64,000 nt of DNA from Mycobacteroides chelonae CCUG 47445 (GTDB taxonomy: Bacteria > Actinomycetota > Actinomycetes > Mycobacteriales > Mycobacteriaceae), in assembly GCF_001632805.1 (NCBI RefSeq), contig NZ_CP007220.1, positions 1,364,001 to 1,428,000 on the forward strand, written 5' to 3'. Position numbers and translations under genes: made by a program. Positions 14,558 through 23,619 of this stretch are shown one piece after another. Position 1 is the stretch's first letter, and each line of letters opens with the position of its first letter. A model generated the notes under the pieces. The model was not told the origin of the DNA, did not search any database, and saw only the letters and a list, made by a program, of their open reading frames with translations.

Positions 14558-17440
14558 GTGGGTAACAAGCATGTGGGGCCGGACCGCGGCGAAAGGCGCC
14601 CTTTCATCGCGCACGCTGTTCGGGTGCTCGCGATCCCGATCGTCCTCTTCTGGGTCGGCGCTGCCGTTGCGGCTAGCTTGTTAGTCCCCAAGCTCGACGG
14701 CGTGACAAAGCAACACGCAGGGCCGATGGTTCCCCTGGATGCGCCTTCGCAGCGCGCAATGCTGCACATTGGCGAGAAGTTTCAAGAATCGACTTCCACG
14801 AGCCTCGCCTACATCCTGCTGGAGACCGAGGGCCGAATACTGGGGGATGCCGACCACAAGTACTACGACGAGTTGATCCGTTTGCTCGACGCGGACAAGC
14901 AGCATGTTCAGTTCATCATGAACATGTGGGGTAAGCCGATCACGGCCGCGGGCAGTCAGAGCCCCGACAACAAGGCCGCCTACGTGATGCTGCGTTTGGT
15001 CGGCGATATCGGCGAGGCCGCCGCCAACGAGTCCACCATCGCACTACGCAAGACGGTGCAAAATACCCTTGAGCGAACCCCGCCCCCACCCGGACTCAAG
15101 GTGTACGTCTCCGGGGCGGCGCCGCTGTCTGCGGACCTGCTTGACGCCGGCGACAAAAGCATGAAGCGGGTGCTGCTTTTTACGATTGCCGTCATCATCA
15201 TCATGCTTGTCCTGGTTTACCGGTCCATTTCGTGCGTGATATTGATATTACTCACCGTCGCCTTCGAATTCACGGTGTCTAACGGCATTGTTTCCTTTTT
15301 CGTGGTTCACAACGTCATCGGCATTTCGACATTCGCGACCAGCATGGTCGAGTCACTTATCATTGCAGCCGGAACAGATTACGGGATATTTCTGCTCGGC
15401 AGATATCACGAGGCACGTAATGCGGGCGAGGATCGGGACCGCGCGTTTTACACAACGTTTCACGGAGTGTCGCACGTCATTTTGGGGTCGGGGCTCACCA
15501 TTGCGGGGGCGTGCCTCTGCCTTGGTTTTGCGCGGCTTGGCTACTTCAATACGATGGGGCCGGCCTGCGCCATCGCCATGTTGGTCACGGTCGCAGCGGC
15601 GTTGACGCTCGGCCCGGCTCTGCTCGCAATCGCAAGTAAATTTGGCCTTCTCGACCCGAGACCGACCCGACAGTCCCGGGGATGGCGCAGGGTAGGCACG
15701 ATCGTCGTGCGCTGGCCAAAGCCAGTCCTCGTTGCCTCAAGTGCAGCAGTATTGGTGGGGGCCGTCTTTCTACCGTCCTACCGAGTGAGCTATAACGAGC
15801 GGGCCTTCCAGCCGGTGAACACGCCAGCCAACGCCGGATTCATGGCCTCGGACCGACATTTTGCGGGCGGGAAACTGAACTCGGAAATGCTCTTGATCGA
15901 GTCCGACCACGATATGCGAAACCCTGCCGATTTCATCTCACTCGATCATATCGCCAAGACCATCTTCCACACTCCGGGGATTGCCCAAGTTCAAGGCATC
16001 ACCCGGCCGGAGGGCCGTCCGATGGAGCGCGCGTCAATCGCCAACATACTGGCGGGACAAGGTAGTAGCAGTGGTCAACAGCTGCCATTTACCGAGAACC
16101 AAGTAGCAGATTTAGATAACCAAGTGGCCGTCATGGATCACACCATCTCGATCATGCAGACAGTTATTGGGCTCATGGATCAAATGACGCAACTCACCCA
16201 TGACATGGTGGGGACAATGGAGGAGATGAAGGCACTCGCTGACCAGGTGGAAATAAACATCAGCGCCGTCGACGATTTCCTCAGACCTATTAAGAACTAC
16301 TACTACTGGGAACCACACTGCGCGGACATCCCCATTTGCTGGATGGGGCGGTCGATGTTCGAGTCGATGGACAGCATCGACGGGATGACGGCACTGACAG
16401 CGGAGGCGCTGGCCTCCATGCAGGTCATGGACCAGCTGCTGCCCCGCATGCTTACGCAGACACGCATGGCATTAAGTGACATGACCATCATGCGCGGGAT
16501 GATGGTCAAGTCACGCGGCACCCAGGCGCTGAACACCTACACCGCGGCCGACGACGCAAACGACATGATCGATATCGGTCAGGATTTTGACGATTCTCGT
16601 AATGACGACCTCTTCTATGCGCCGAAATATATCTTCAGCAACACCGACTTCCAGGTCGCTCTCCGGTTTCTTGTTTCGCCGGACGGTACGGCGGCGAGGT
16701 TCATCATCAACCATGACGGTGAGGCCCTGAGCCCCGAGGGGGTAGCCCATGTTAATGCCATCGAAAAGGCCGCGTATGAGGGGCTGAAAGGCACATCTCT
16801 CGCCGGGGCGAAGATCTACCTCGGGGGCTCGGCCTCGAATTATCGAGACATCGAACAATTTGTAAAGTCCGATCTGCTGATCGCGGCTATCGCCTCGTTC
16901 ACTTTGATCTTCGTCATAATGCTGATCATCACGAGGAGCGTAATTGCCGCGTGCACCATTATCGGCACCGTAGCCTTCTCCTTCTCGGGAGCTTTTGGAT
17001 TGGGCGTATTGATTTGGCAGCACATAGTTGGCTTGAACCTGCACTGGATGGTCCTGCCTCTTGCCTTTATCCTCTTGGTCGCGGTGGGTTCGGATTATAA
17101 TCTGCTGCTAATCGCACGCATGAAGGAAGAATTGCACGGCGGAATCCAGACTGGGATCATACGGTCGGTCGGGTCAACCGGTGGTGTTGTGACAGCCGCC
17201 GGTTTGGTATTCGCATTCACCATGCTGTCCATGGTGCCGAACGATCTACGCGCCATCTCGCAAGTGGGCTCGATTATCTGTGTAGGCCTTTTGCTTGACA
17301 CCCTGATTGTGCGCTCGTTCATCGTCCCAGCTATCGCCAGGATTTTGGGCCCATGGTTCTGGTGGCCGCGGATCGTGCGTTGGCGCCCGCCGGCGGGTAC
17401 GTCCGGCACCACCCTCGCGAATGCCCGGAATGGAACATGA
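14558..17440 (+). CDS. MmpL family RND lipid transporter
   Basis: Twelve-pass transporter of 960 residues that uses the proton gradient to move lipids across the inner membrane. N-terminal GERRPFIAHAVRVLAIPIVL is typical. GTDYGIFLLGRY in TM4 (Asp274-Tyr275) and GSDYNLLLIARM in TM10 (Asp846-Tyr847) are the proton-relay pairs. A Met-rich helical hairpin (about 526-655) forms the periplasmic coiled coil seen in the MmpL4/MmpL5/GPL-type subgroup. GTG 14558 is used; GTG 14573 is possible. The stop overlaps the MFS start (ATGA). It probably exports the cluster's product. Confidence 0.93.
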   Translation: MGNKHVGPDRGERRPFIAHAVRVLAIPIVLFWVGAAVAASLLVPKLDGVTKQHAGPMVPLDAPSQRAMLHIGEKFQESTSTSLAYILLETEGRILGDADHKYYDELIRLLDADKQHVQFIMNMWGKPITAAGSQSPDNKAAYVMLRLVGDIGEAAANESTIALRKTVQNTLERTPPPPGLKVYVSGAAPLSADLLDAGDKSMKRVLLFTIAVIIIMLVLVYRSISCVILILLTVAFEFTVSNGIVSFFVVHNVIGISTFATSMVESLIIAAGTDYGIFLLGRYHEARNAGEDRDRAFYTTFHGVSHVILGSGLTIAGACLCLGFARLGYFNTMGPACAIAMLVTVAAALTLGPALLAIASKFGLLDPRPTRQSRGWRRVGTIVVRWPKPVLVASSAAVLVGAVFLPSYRVSYNERAFQPVNTPANAGFMASDRHFAGGKLNSEMLLIESDHDMRNPADFISLDHIAKTIFHTPGIAQVQGITRPEGRPMERASIANILAGQGSSSGQQLPFTENQVADLDNQVAVMDHTISIMQTVIGLMDQMTQLTHDMVGTMEEMKALADQVEINISAVDDFLRPIKNYYYWEPHCADIPICWMGRSMFESMDSIDGMTALTAEALASMQVMDQLLPRMLTQTRMALSDMTIMRGMMVKSRGTQALNTYTAADDANDMIDIGQDFDDSRNDDLFYAPKYIFSNTDFQVALRFLVSPDGTAARFIINHDGEALSPEGVAHVNAIEKAAYEGLKGTSLAGAKIYLGGSASNYRDIEQFVKSDLLIAAIASFTLIFVIMLIITRSVIAACTIIGTVAFSFSGAFGLGVLIWQHIVGLNLHWMVLPLAFILLVAVGSDYNLLLIARMKEELHGGIQTGIIRSVGSTGGVVTAAGLVFAFTMLSMVPNDLRAISQVGSIICVGLLLDTLIVRSFIVPAIARILGPWFWWPRIVRWRPPAGTSGTTLANARNGT

Positions 17441-18687
17441 TGGCGATGTCTACCGCTGAATCGCAGCAGGACGGCGCCGCAGGCAGGATCCGTGCCAAGT
17501 CCCGAGAGTTTCGCGTCGCGGCAGTTGGCCTGCTCCTGGCCTCGATGATTGGACCTGCGCAGCTATATTGCATCCAGGGAATTCTGCCGCAGGTCGCGGA
17601 GGGGCTGCAGATCTCTGCGGGCGACAGCCAACTTATTTTCTTGGCGGCATTTGCCGGTTTTGCGCTGGGATTGATCCCCATCAGCCTGTTGTCCGAACGC
17701 TATGGCAGGCGGAGCATACTGCTGGCGTCGTCAACGCTTGGAACGTTGATATACCTGCTTCTGGTGTTCTGCCACAACCTCACTGAAATCGTCTTGTTGA
17801 GAGGGCTTCAGGGAGTCCTGCTGGCCGGTGTTTCTGCCATTGTTATGGCATACATAGGGGAAGAGTTCGAACCCCAGGCCGTTACCCCTGCGATGGGGAT
17901 ATACGCGGCAGGAAACGCCCTCGGGTCACTCTTGGGCCAAATGTTGCCGGCCTGGATTGTTGGGGGCACGGGTTCATGGCGGTTGGCACTCGGCGTGCTG
18001 GCCGTGCTACTGCTTGGAGTAATTGTTGTTTCCGCTATCACACTGCCGCGCTCGAACTTCTTCGTATCCAGCGATATTTCGTACGCCATGGAAGCCAGGC
18101 TCTTCCTCTCGCACCTTTCGAACCCTCGGTTGCTCGTAATATATCTGCTGATATTTTGCTTCATGGGGGCGATTATTTCGATATTCAATGCCTTGCCCTT
18201 CAGGGTCGAATCGCCACCATTCAATATATCGCCGAGTATGTACGGCACATTCTTTCTGGTTATTCTGGTGGGCGTTTTCACCGCGAAGACCTCGGGTACC
18301 GTAGCCGCGCGGATCGGAATCAGGAACACGCTACTTCTGGCTGTTGTCTTGATGCTGGCCGGAGTAGCGCTGCTAGCCGTTCCCGTGGTGTGGATCATTG
18401 TGCTTGGAGCAGCGCTTGTCACCGGGGGAGGGTTTGCGGGGTACACGTGCCTCACGAGCCTGTCGGCGACGATCGCGCATAAAGGTAGGGCGCAGGCGTC
18501 CTCGCTTTTTCTCGCGTCGAGCTTCAGTGGGAGCGCCGTGTTCGGGCTCGTCGGTAGCCGCGTGCTCACGGATGCGGGATGGGCTGGTCTGTTGATATAC
18601 ATCAGCGGATTGATGGGCCTCGGTTTCTTGCTGGCGCTCACTGTCCGCGACGCACCACCCGCCGATGCCGAAGGTAGGAAATCGTGA
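17437..18687 (+). CDS. MFS transporter, YnfM-like
   Basis: Inner-membrane exporter of 416 residues with about 12 membrane segments. ERYGRRSILLASS in the TM2-3 loop and LRGLQGVLLAGVSAIVMAYIGEE in TM4-5 resemble the YnfM drug/metabolite exporter subgroup. ATG 17437 overlaps the mmpL stop by 4 bases; ATG 17440 or 17446 may also serve. A second exporter after MmpL suggests transport of a precursor, a small-molecule by-product or self-protection. Several stretches use A/T-ending codons more than the flanking housekeeping genes do. Confidence 0.85.
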   Translation: MMAMSTAESQQDGAAGRIRAKSREFRVAAVGLLLASMIGPAQLYCIQGILPQVAEGLQISAGDSQLIFLAAFAGFALGLIPISLLSERYGRRSILLASSTLGTLIYLLLVFCHNLTEIVLLRGLQGVLLAGVSAIVMAYIGEEFEPQAVTPAMGIYAAGNALGSLLGQMLPAWIVGGTGSWRLALGVLAVLLLGVIVVSAITLPRSNFFVSSDISYAMEARLFLSHLSNPRLLVIYLLIFCFMGAIISIFNALPFRVESPPFNISPSMYGTFFLVILVGVFTAKTSGTVAARIGIRNTLLLAVVLMLAGVALLAVPVVWIIVLGAALVTGGGFAGYTCLTSLSATIAHKGRAQASSLFLASSFSGSAVFGLVGSRVLTDAGWAGLLIYISGLMGLGFLLALTVRDAPPADAEGRKS

Positions 18688-19634
18688 TCAGGCCCATTGA
18701 TGCTGTCTTGAAGTCTGTCCTCGATGCGAGCCCGGCGGTGCATCTTGATCGGCCGGCGGATTTGTCTCTGGCACGTGAGTCCCGCCGACATGCTGTCCGC
18801 GGTGAGGCGCCGTCGACCGCGGTTGGCCGTGTGAAGGACATCGTGATTCCGGCGACCGACGCACCCCCCATCGCGGCGCGCGTCTACTGGCCGCTGGGCT
18901 TCGAAGACGCCGGAGAGCTCCCACTTGCCGTCTACTACCACGGCGGCGGTTTTGCGCTGGGCAGCATCGATACTCACGACTGGGTGGCACGTTCGATATG
19001 CGCACATATCGAAGCGGTGGTGGTCTCCGTGGATTACCGCCTCGCGCCCGAAAATCCCTACCCTGCCGCTGTCGACGATGCATTCGTCGCACTCACTTGG
19101 GCGGCGGAGCATGCCACGGAATTGGGCGCGGACCCAGCCAGAATCGCGGTAGCCGGCGATTCTGCCGGGGGTAACCTCGCCACCGTAGCCGCCCAGCTGG
19201 CCAAAAGCCGCGGTGGTCCACATCTGAAGTTTCAACTGCTCTGGTACCCGGGCACCACCAGCGATCTCTCCTTGCCGTCGGTCATCGAGAATGCCGCCGG
19301 CCCGGTTCTCTCCCGCGACATGATGAGGATCTTCGGCCAGGCATATCTCGGTGAATTATCCGAAACCGCTGACCCGACAGCACTACCGTTCACCGTTGCG
19401 CCGGTCAACGGGGACCTCGAGGGTCTGCCCCCGGTGTACATCGCCACCGCGCAACACGACCCGCTTCGAGACGACGGCCGGATCTACGCGGCACTTCTCG
19501 CGGACGCGGGGGTAGCGGTCCAGCTCCGCAACGCGGACGCCCTGGTCCATGGCTATCTTGATTTCGCCAGGATTGTCCCGGCAGCGAAAGAGGAGTTCTT
19601 ACTTTCCCTGGACGCCTGCAAGGCCGTGTTGTAG
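18684..19634 (+). CDS. Alpha/beta hydrolase, hormone-sensitive-lipase family
   Basis: Esterase or lipase of 316 residues. HGGGFALG at 86-93 forms the oxyanion hole, GDSAGGN holds nucleophile Ser160, Asp259 lies in AQHDPLRDD and His289 in LVHGYLDF. No signal peptide is visible, so it is cytoplasmic. GTG 18684 overlaps the MFS stop (GTGA), making it the last gene of the cluster. It could hydrolyse or transfer an acyl ester on the product; it could also be an ordinary lipid esterase carried along. The 223 bases after it hold a loose inverted repeat (CTTGCCC at 19642, GGGCAAG at 19687) and no gene. Confidence 0.87.
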   Translation: MIRPIDAVLKSVLDASPAVHLDRPADLSLARESRRHAVRGEAPSTAVGRVKDIVIPATDAPPIAARVYWPLGFEDAGELPLAVYYHGGGFALGSIDTHDWVARSICAHIEAVVVSVDYRLAPENPYPAAVDDAFVALTWAAEHATELGADPARIAVAGDSAGGNLATVAAQLAKSRGGPHLKFQLLWYPGTTSDLSLPSVIENAAGPVLSRDMMRIFGQAYLGELSETADPTALPFTVAPVNGDLEGLPPVYIATAQHDPLRDDGRIYAALLADAGVAVQLRNADALVHGYLDFARIVPAAKEEFLLSLDACKAVL

Positions 19635-19738
19635 GCGTCTGCTTGCCCGGAAGCCCGGCCTTGAGGTCCCCCCACCGACCAGAGTTGGGCAAGGCCATCA
19701 CTGGTGCGTATGAGCGACCGGACGCGCTCTATTCTCCT

Positions 19739-19768
19739 TTGCTGTAAGGCTTTTAGAATGCGTATCTT
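19739..19768 (+). promoter_or_regulatory. Possible promoter of the MscS channel gene
   Basis: TTGCTG (19739-19744), an 18-base spacer and TATCTT (19763-19768) resemble a SigA promoter. It lies after the end of the biosynthetic cluster, which suggests that the channel gene is transcribed separately. Confidence 0.3.
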
Positions 19769-19857
19769 GGTCCGACGTTCAGTTCCCTACGGGGCAAACA
19801 ATTTTCGTGGGTGCGCGGCGGGCGATAGTCCTTTGCCCACTCGTGGAATCGTCCTCG

Positions 19858-20892
19858 ATGGGTACCCTCGGGGTGGTGTCAGACCTAGCAATCCAATTGT
19901 CCGAGTCCGGCCGGGATTGGCTGATCCACAAGCCGGTCGACATCGCGATCTACATCGTTTTGGCGCTGGTGGTGCGATACGTGTTTCACCGCGCAATCGA
20001 TCGGCTGGTCCAGGGGGCGAAACGGACAGATCAGGCGGAGAGCCGCCGGCGGTGGTCGCTTTTCACGCGCCGCGCGTCGGAGGCGGCCGAAAACGAGGCT
20101 CTTGACGAGGCTGAGCGACGGCCCTCGACCGTGCGCACCCTGCGCGGACGTGCTCAGGACCCGGCCCGTGACGCACGAAGGCGTAGACGCCGGGCGCAGC
20201 GCGCGCAGACCTTGGGTTCCGTTCTCAAATCAGCAGTCTCGTTTCTGGTGCTCGTCTGGGTGATCCTGCAGTCGCTCGCGATCCTGGGGGTGAACGTGGC
20301 TCCCTTCATCGCATCCGCGGGGATCGTCGGCGTCGCACTCGGTTTTGGCGCGCAAAACCTGGTGCGAGACTTCATCACCGGAATATTCATGCTGTTCGAG
20401 GACCAGTACGGCGTCGGCGACGTGGTGGACGTCGGTGATGCGGTGGGCACCGTTGAAAGTGTTGGTCTGCGCATCACCACGGTGCGTGACCTGCACGGCA
20501 CCCTCTGGTATGTGCGCAACGGGGCGATCGCCCGCGTAGGAAATTTCAGTCAGGACTATGCGGTGGCCTTCCTGCAGGTGCCCGTGTCCTACAGCGCCGA
20601 TGTCGACCTGGCCTGCAAGGTGGCGCTCGAGGCCGCCGAGCGGGCAGTCGCCGACGATGCGTTGCGGCAGGACGTGCTCGGAGCTCCGGAGATGCAGGGT
20701 GTCGATGGAATCACCACCGACGCGATCAGTCTGCGATTGACGGTGGCCGTCCGGGCTAATGCGCAGTGGTCGGTGGAGCGGGAGTTGCGGCGTCGGATTC
20801 TCGTCGCGTTCGACGAGAACGGTATCCGTCCGCTCTATCTCGATGGATTACTGCGCGCGGATGCCGAGATCCTGGAGAAAGTGGACCGCTGA
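19858..20892 (+). CDS. MscS-family mechanosensitive ion channel
   Basis: Small-conductance channel that opens under membrane tension to release solutes in osmotic down-shock. About 344 residues: an N-terminal membrane segment (about 25-40), a long charged cytoplasmic loop rich in Arg and Glu, then two membrane segments, the last being the Gly/Ala-rich pore helix APFIASAGIVGVALGFGAQNLVRDFITG. A beta domain follows with EDQYGVGDVVDVGD and the VRNG turn. ATG 19858 gives a reasonable N-terminus; GTG 19807 or GTG 19876 cannot be excluded. It lies downstream of the biosynthetic cluster but probably belongs to the core genome. Confidence 0.88.
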   Translation: MGTLGVVSDLAIQLSESGRDWLIHKPVDIAIYIVLALVVRYVFHRAIDRLVQGAKRTDQAESRRRWSLFTRRASEAAENEALDEAERRPSTVRTLRGRAQDPARDARRRRRRAQRAQTLGSVLKSAVSFLVLVWVILQSLAILGVNVAPFIASAGIVGVALGFGAQNLVRDFITGIFMLFEDQYGVGDVVDVGDAVGTVESVGLRITTVRDLHGTLWYVRNGAIARVGNFSQDYAVAFLQVPVSYSADVDLACKVALEAAERAVADDALRQDVLGAPEMQGVDGITTDAISLRLTVAVRANAQWSVERELRRRILVAFDENGIRPLYLDGLLRADAEILEKVDR

Positions 20893-20921
20893 CCGCCGCC
20901 GATGCGCAGTACGCTGGTGAT

Positions 20922-21128
20922 ATGGCTGGTAAGGAAATCGACAAGCAGCGGGCAAACGCCGCGCTGGCGGTGATCCGTCAGCACCCAGGTATGGCGCTGT
21001 TCTTGGCCGCCCCGGTGCTGGCCGTCATCGGCGCCGTGTGGTGGATCGCTGGTCTCGGATGGGCGCTGGTCCTCGCGGTGGTCATCCTGCTCGCAGGTGG
21101 TGCCGCGATCGTCATGCGCCGCGGCTGA
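20922..21128 (+). CDS. Small two-span membrane protein
   Basis: 68 residues, beginning MAGKEIDKQRANAALAVIRQ, followed by two hydrophobic segments (about 24-42 and 46-63) and ending MRRG. Function is not known; I recognise no domain. ATG 20922 is the only sensible start after the MscS stop, 29 bases upstream; longer in-frame versions would lie inside the MscS gene. Confidence 0.65.
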   Translation: MAGKEIDKQRANAALAVIRQHPGMALFLAAPVLAVIGAVWWIAGLGWALVLAVVILLAGGAAIVMRRG

Positions 21129-21202
21129 CGTAGCGTCCGCGTTCGCTCGTTGTTCGCTGTAGGCGAACGCCGCGATGTTTGTAAGCATGTAATTTTGTAA
21201 TC

Positions 21203-21727
21203 ATGAAACGAGATCAACAATCCGACGCCTCCGACGCCGCGGATTGGTTCGCCGGGCGCCTGCCCGACGGCTGGTTCAGTGGCGATCCTGAAGTCGTTGT
21301 CGACCGCGAAGAGATCACCGTCATCGGCCGACTGCCCGCCGAGGAGAGTGCCAAGGAAAGTGAGGCGCGCGCAGCAGGCCGCGCCTCTCGCTTCCGGGAA
21401 GAGACCCGCTCTCACCGAATGCGCATCGCCGACGAGGCGCAGGCCCGGTATGGGCGCAAGGTCTCCTGGGGTGTCGACGTGGGCACCGCCGAGGAGTCCG
21501 AGCGGATCCTGTTCACGCACATCGCGGTCCCGGTGATGACTCGTCTGCGCCAGCCCGAGCGCCAGGTGCTCGACACCCTGGTCGAAGCGGGAGTCGCCCG
21601 CTCCCGCGCCGACGCGCTGGCATGGGCGGTGCGGCTGGTCGGTGAACACGCCGAGGAATGGCTGGACAAGCTACGGGGGGCCATGACAGAGGTTCGGGAT
21701 CTGCGAACGCAAGGCCCGCAGCTCTAG
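21203..21727 (+). CDS. Conserved hypothetical protein, charged
   Basis: 174 residues, soluble, no signal or membrane segment. It contains [11 protein letters not shown] near 16-26, a Glu/Arg-rich central helix and a C-terminal helical part ending [18 protein letters not shown]. The end, with [26 protein letters not shown], could form a ribbon-helix-helix-like or helical bundle fold, but this is a guess. Start ATG 21203 has no strong ribosome site. It converges with the ABC exporter genes, overlapping the last one by 4 bases. Confidence 0.7.
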   Translation: MKRDQQSDASDAADWFAGRLPDGWFSGDPEVVVDREEITVIGRLPAEESAKESEARAAGRASRFREETRSHRMRIADEAQARYGRKVSWGVDVGTAEESERILFTHIAVPVMTRLRQPERQVLDTLVEAGVARSRADALAWAVRLVGEHAEEWLDKLRGAMTEVRDLRTQGPQL

Positions 21728-23619
21728 GCCTGCGTCATCGCGAAGTAGGGACCGCGGCGCGCCAACAGCTCGGTATGGGTGCCACTCTCGACCACACTGC
21801 CGCCGTCCATCACGACAATGCGATCCGCATCACGAATGGTGGAAAGCCTATGGGCAATAATGAAACTCGTCCGATCCCGACGTAGCTCGGCCATAGCCCG
21901 CTGAATCAGTAGTTCGGTTCGGGTGTCCACCGAACTCGTCGCCTCATCGAGTATCAGCAGCTGCGGGCGTGCCAGGAAGGCCCGGGCTATGGTGATCAAC
22001 TGCTTCTCGCCGGCGCTGATGTTCTCGCCGTCGTCGGCGATCCTGGTGTCGTATCCGTCGGGGAGTGTCTGCACGAATCGGTCCACGTACGCCGCGCGTG
22101 CCGCCTCGCGAACCTCGTCGTCGGACGCCCCGGGCCGCCCATAGGCAATGTTCTCGGCGATGGTGCCTGCGAAGAGCCAAGTGTCTTGCAGCACCATCCC
22201 CATCAGTGATCGCAGATCGTGGCGACTCACCGTTGAGATATCAATGCCGTCAAGCAGTATCCGCCCGGAGTCGAGGTCGTAGAAGCGCATCAGCAGGTTC
22301 ACCAGGGTGGTCTTTCCTGCCCCGGTCGGCCCGACGATCGCCACCGTCTGCCCAGGTTCGACGCGCAGCGACAGCCCATCGATCACCCGGGTTTCGGGGG
22401 AGTAGCCAAAACTGATGTCCTCGAACTCGACACCCGGCGACCCGGCGGGAATAGCGGCGGGATGTGCCGGGTCCGGAGTCTCCTCGCCAGCGTCGAGCAA
22501 CTCGAAAACCCTTTCGGCGCTGGCGAGTCCGGACTGCAGGGTGTTGTACATCGCGGCCACCTGCGTCAGCGGCTGGTTGAACTGCCGTACGTACTGCGTA
22601 AACGCCTGGATGCTGCCCAGTGTCAGATCGCCCGAGGCCACCTTGAGGCCGCCCACCACCGCCACCGCCACATAGCTCAGGTTCCCTACGAACGCCGTAG
22701 CGGGAGACACCAGGCCCGAGAAGAACTGTGCGCCAAAGGCGCTGCGGTACACCTTGGCATTCCGATCCGCGAAGATCGCCTCTGCGTCCGTGCGGTGTCC
22801 ATATGTTTTGACGATGGTGAAACCGCTGTACGTCTCTTCGATATGCGCGTTCAGTTTCCCGGTGTTAGACCATTGCGCGACGAACAGCCGTTGCGAGCGA
22901 CGGGCGATGGCCCGCGTCACCCACAGCGACAGGGGCACCGTCACGAGGGTGATCACGGCCAGTAGCGGCGAAATGCTGAGCATCATGACAAGCACTGCGA
23001 CTAGGGTGAGCATCGAACTCAGCAGTTGGTTGATGCTCATCTGAAGAGACGTCTGGATGTTGTCGATATCATTGGTCACGCGGCTGAGAATCTCCCCGCG
23101 CTGGCGGGAATCGAAGTACGACAACGGAAGCCGATGTAGTTTGTCTTCCACATCGGCCCGCAATGCCACGACCGTGCGCTGCACGGTGACGTTCAGAAGC
23201 CGGGCCTGAACCCACGCCAACAACCCAGCCGCCAGGTACAGACCCAGTGCCAGTGCCAACGTCATCCCCACGGCATGAAAGTCGACACCCACTCCTGGGG
23301 TGACGTTCATGCCGGAAAGCATCTGTGCGAATTGGCCGTCCCCGCGTGCCCGTGCCGCCTCGATGGCTTGTTCCTTGTTGAGTCCGGCGGGCAACTCTCG
23401 CCCAACCACCCCGTTGAACAACAGGTCGGTGGCGTGGCCCAGGATTCGGGGCCCGATCACCCCGATCGTGATACCGGTCATCGACAGGATGATCACCACC
23501 GCGGTCAGAAGACGTTGCGGAGCAAGACGCCTCACCATCCGCACTCCGGTGCCACGGAAGTCCCGGGAACGCTCTACCAGCCCTTGCTGCACCCCTCGAA
23601 AACCGATCCCCTGAGTCAT
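21724..23619 (-). CDS. ABC exporter half-transporter (catalytic-site Walker B partner)
   Basis: Fused membrane and ATPase protein of 631 residues, one half of a heterodimeric type IV ABC exporter. Six membrane segments lie within about 38-330. Walker A GPTGAGKT is at 430-437, Walker [11 protein letters not shown] has Glu559, and the switch is His590. The signature is ISAGEKQ (534-540) instead of LSGGQ, a change known from heterodimers with one degenerate ATP site. ATG 23619 overlaps the upstream stop by 4 bases. It corresponds in position to Rv1272c; substrates of this pair are drugs or lipids. Confidence 0.92.
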   Translation of the reverse strand: MTQGIGFRGVQQGLVERSRDFRGTGVRMVRRLAPQRLLTAVVIILSMTGITIGVIGPRILGHATDLLFNGVVGRELPAGLNKEQAIEAARARGDGQFAQMLSGMNVTPGVGVDFHAVGMTLALALGLYLAAGLLAWVQARLLNVTVQRTVVALRADVEDKLHRLPLSYFDSRQRGEILSRVTNDIDNIQTSLQMSINQLLSSMLTLVAVLVMMLSISPLLAVITLVTVPLSLWVTRAIARRSQRLFVAQWSNTGKLNAHIEETYSGFTIVKTYGHRTDAEAIFADRNAKVYRSAFGAQFFSGLVSPATAFVGNLSYVAVAVVGGLKVASGDLTLGSIQAFTQYVRQFNQPLTQVAAMYNTLQSGLASAERVFELLDAGEETPDPAHPAAIPAGSPGVEFEDISFGYSPETRVIDGLSLRVEPGQTVAIVGPTGAGKTTLVNLLMRFYDLDSGRILLDGIDISTVSRHDLRSLMGMVLQDTWLFAGTIAENIAYGRPGASDDEVREAARAAYVDRFVQTLPDGYDTRIADDGENISAGEKQLITIARAFLARPQLLILDEATSSVDTRTELLIQRAMAELRRDRTSFIIAHRLSTIRDADRIVVMDGGSVVESGTHTELLARRGPYFAMTQA

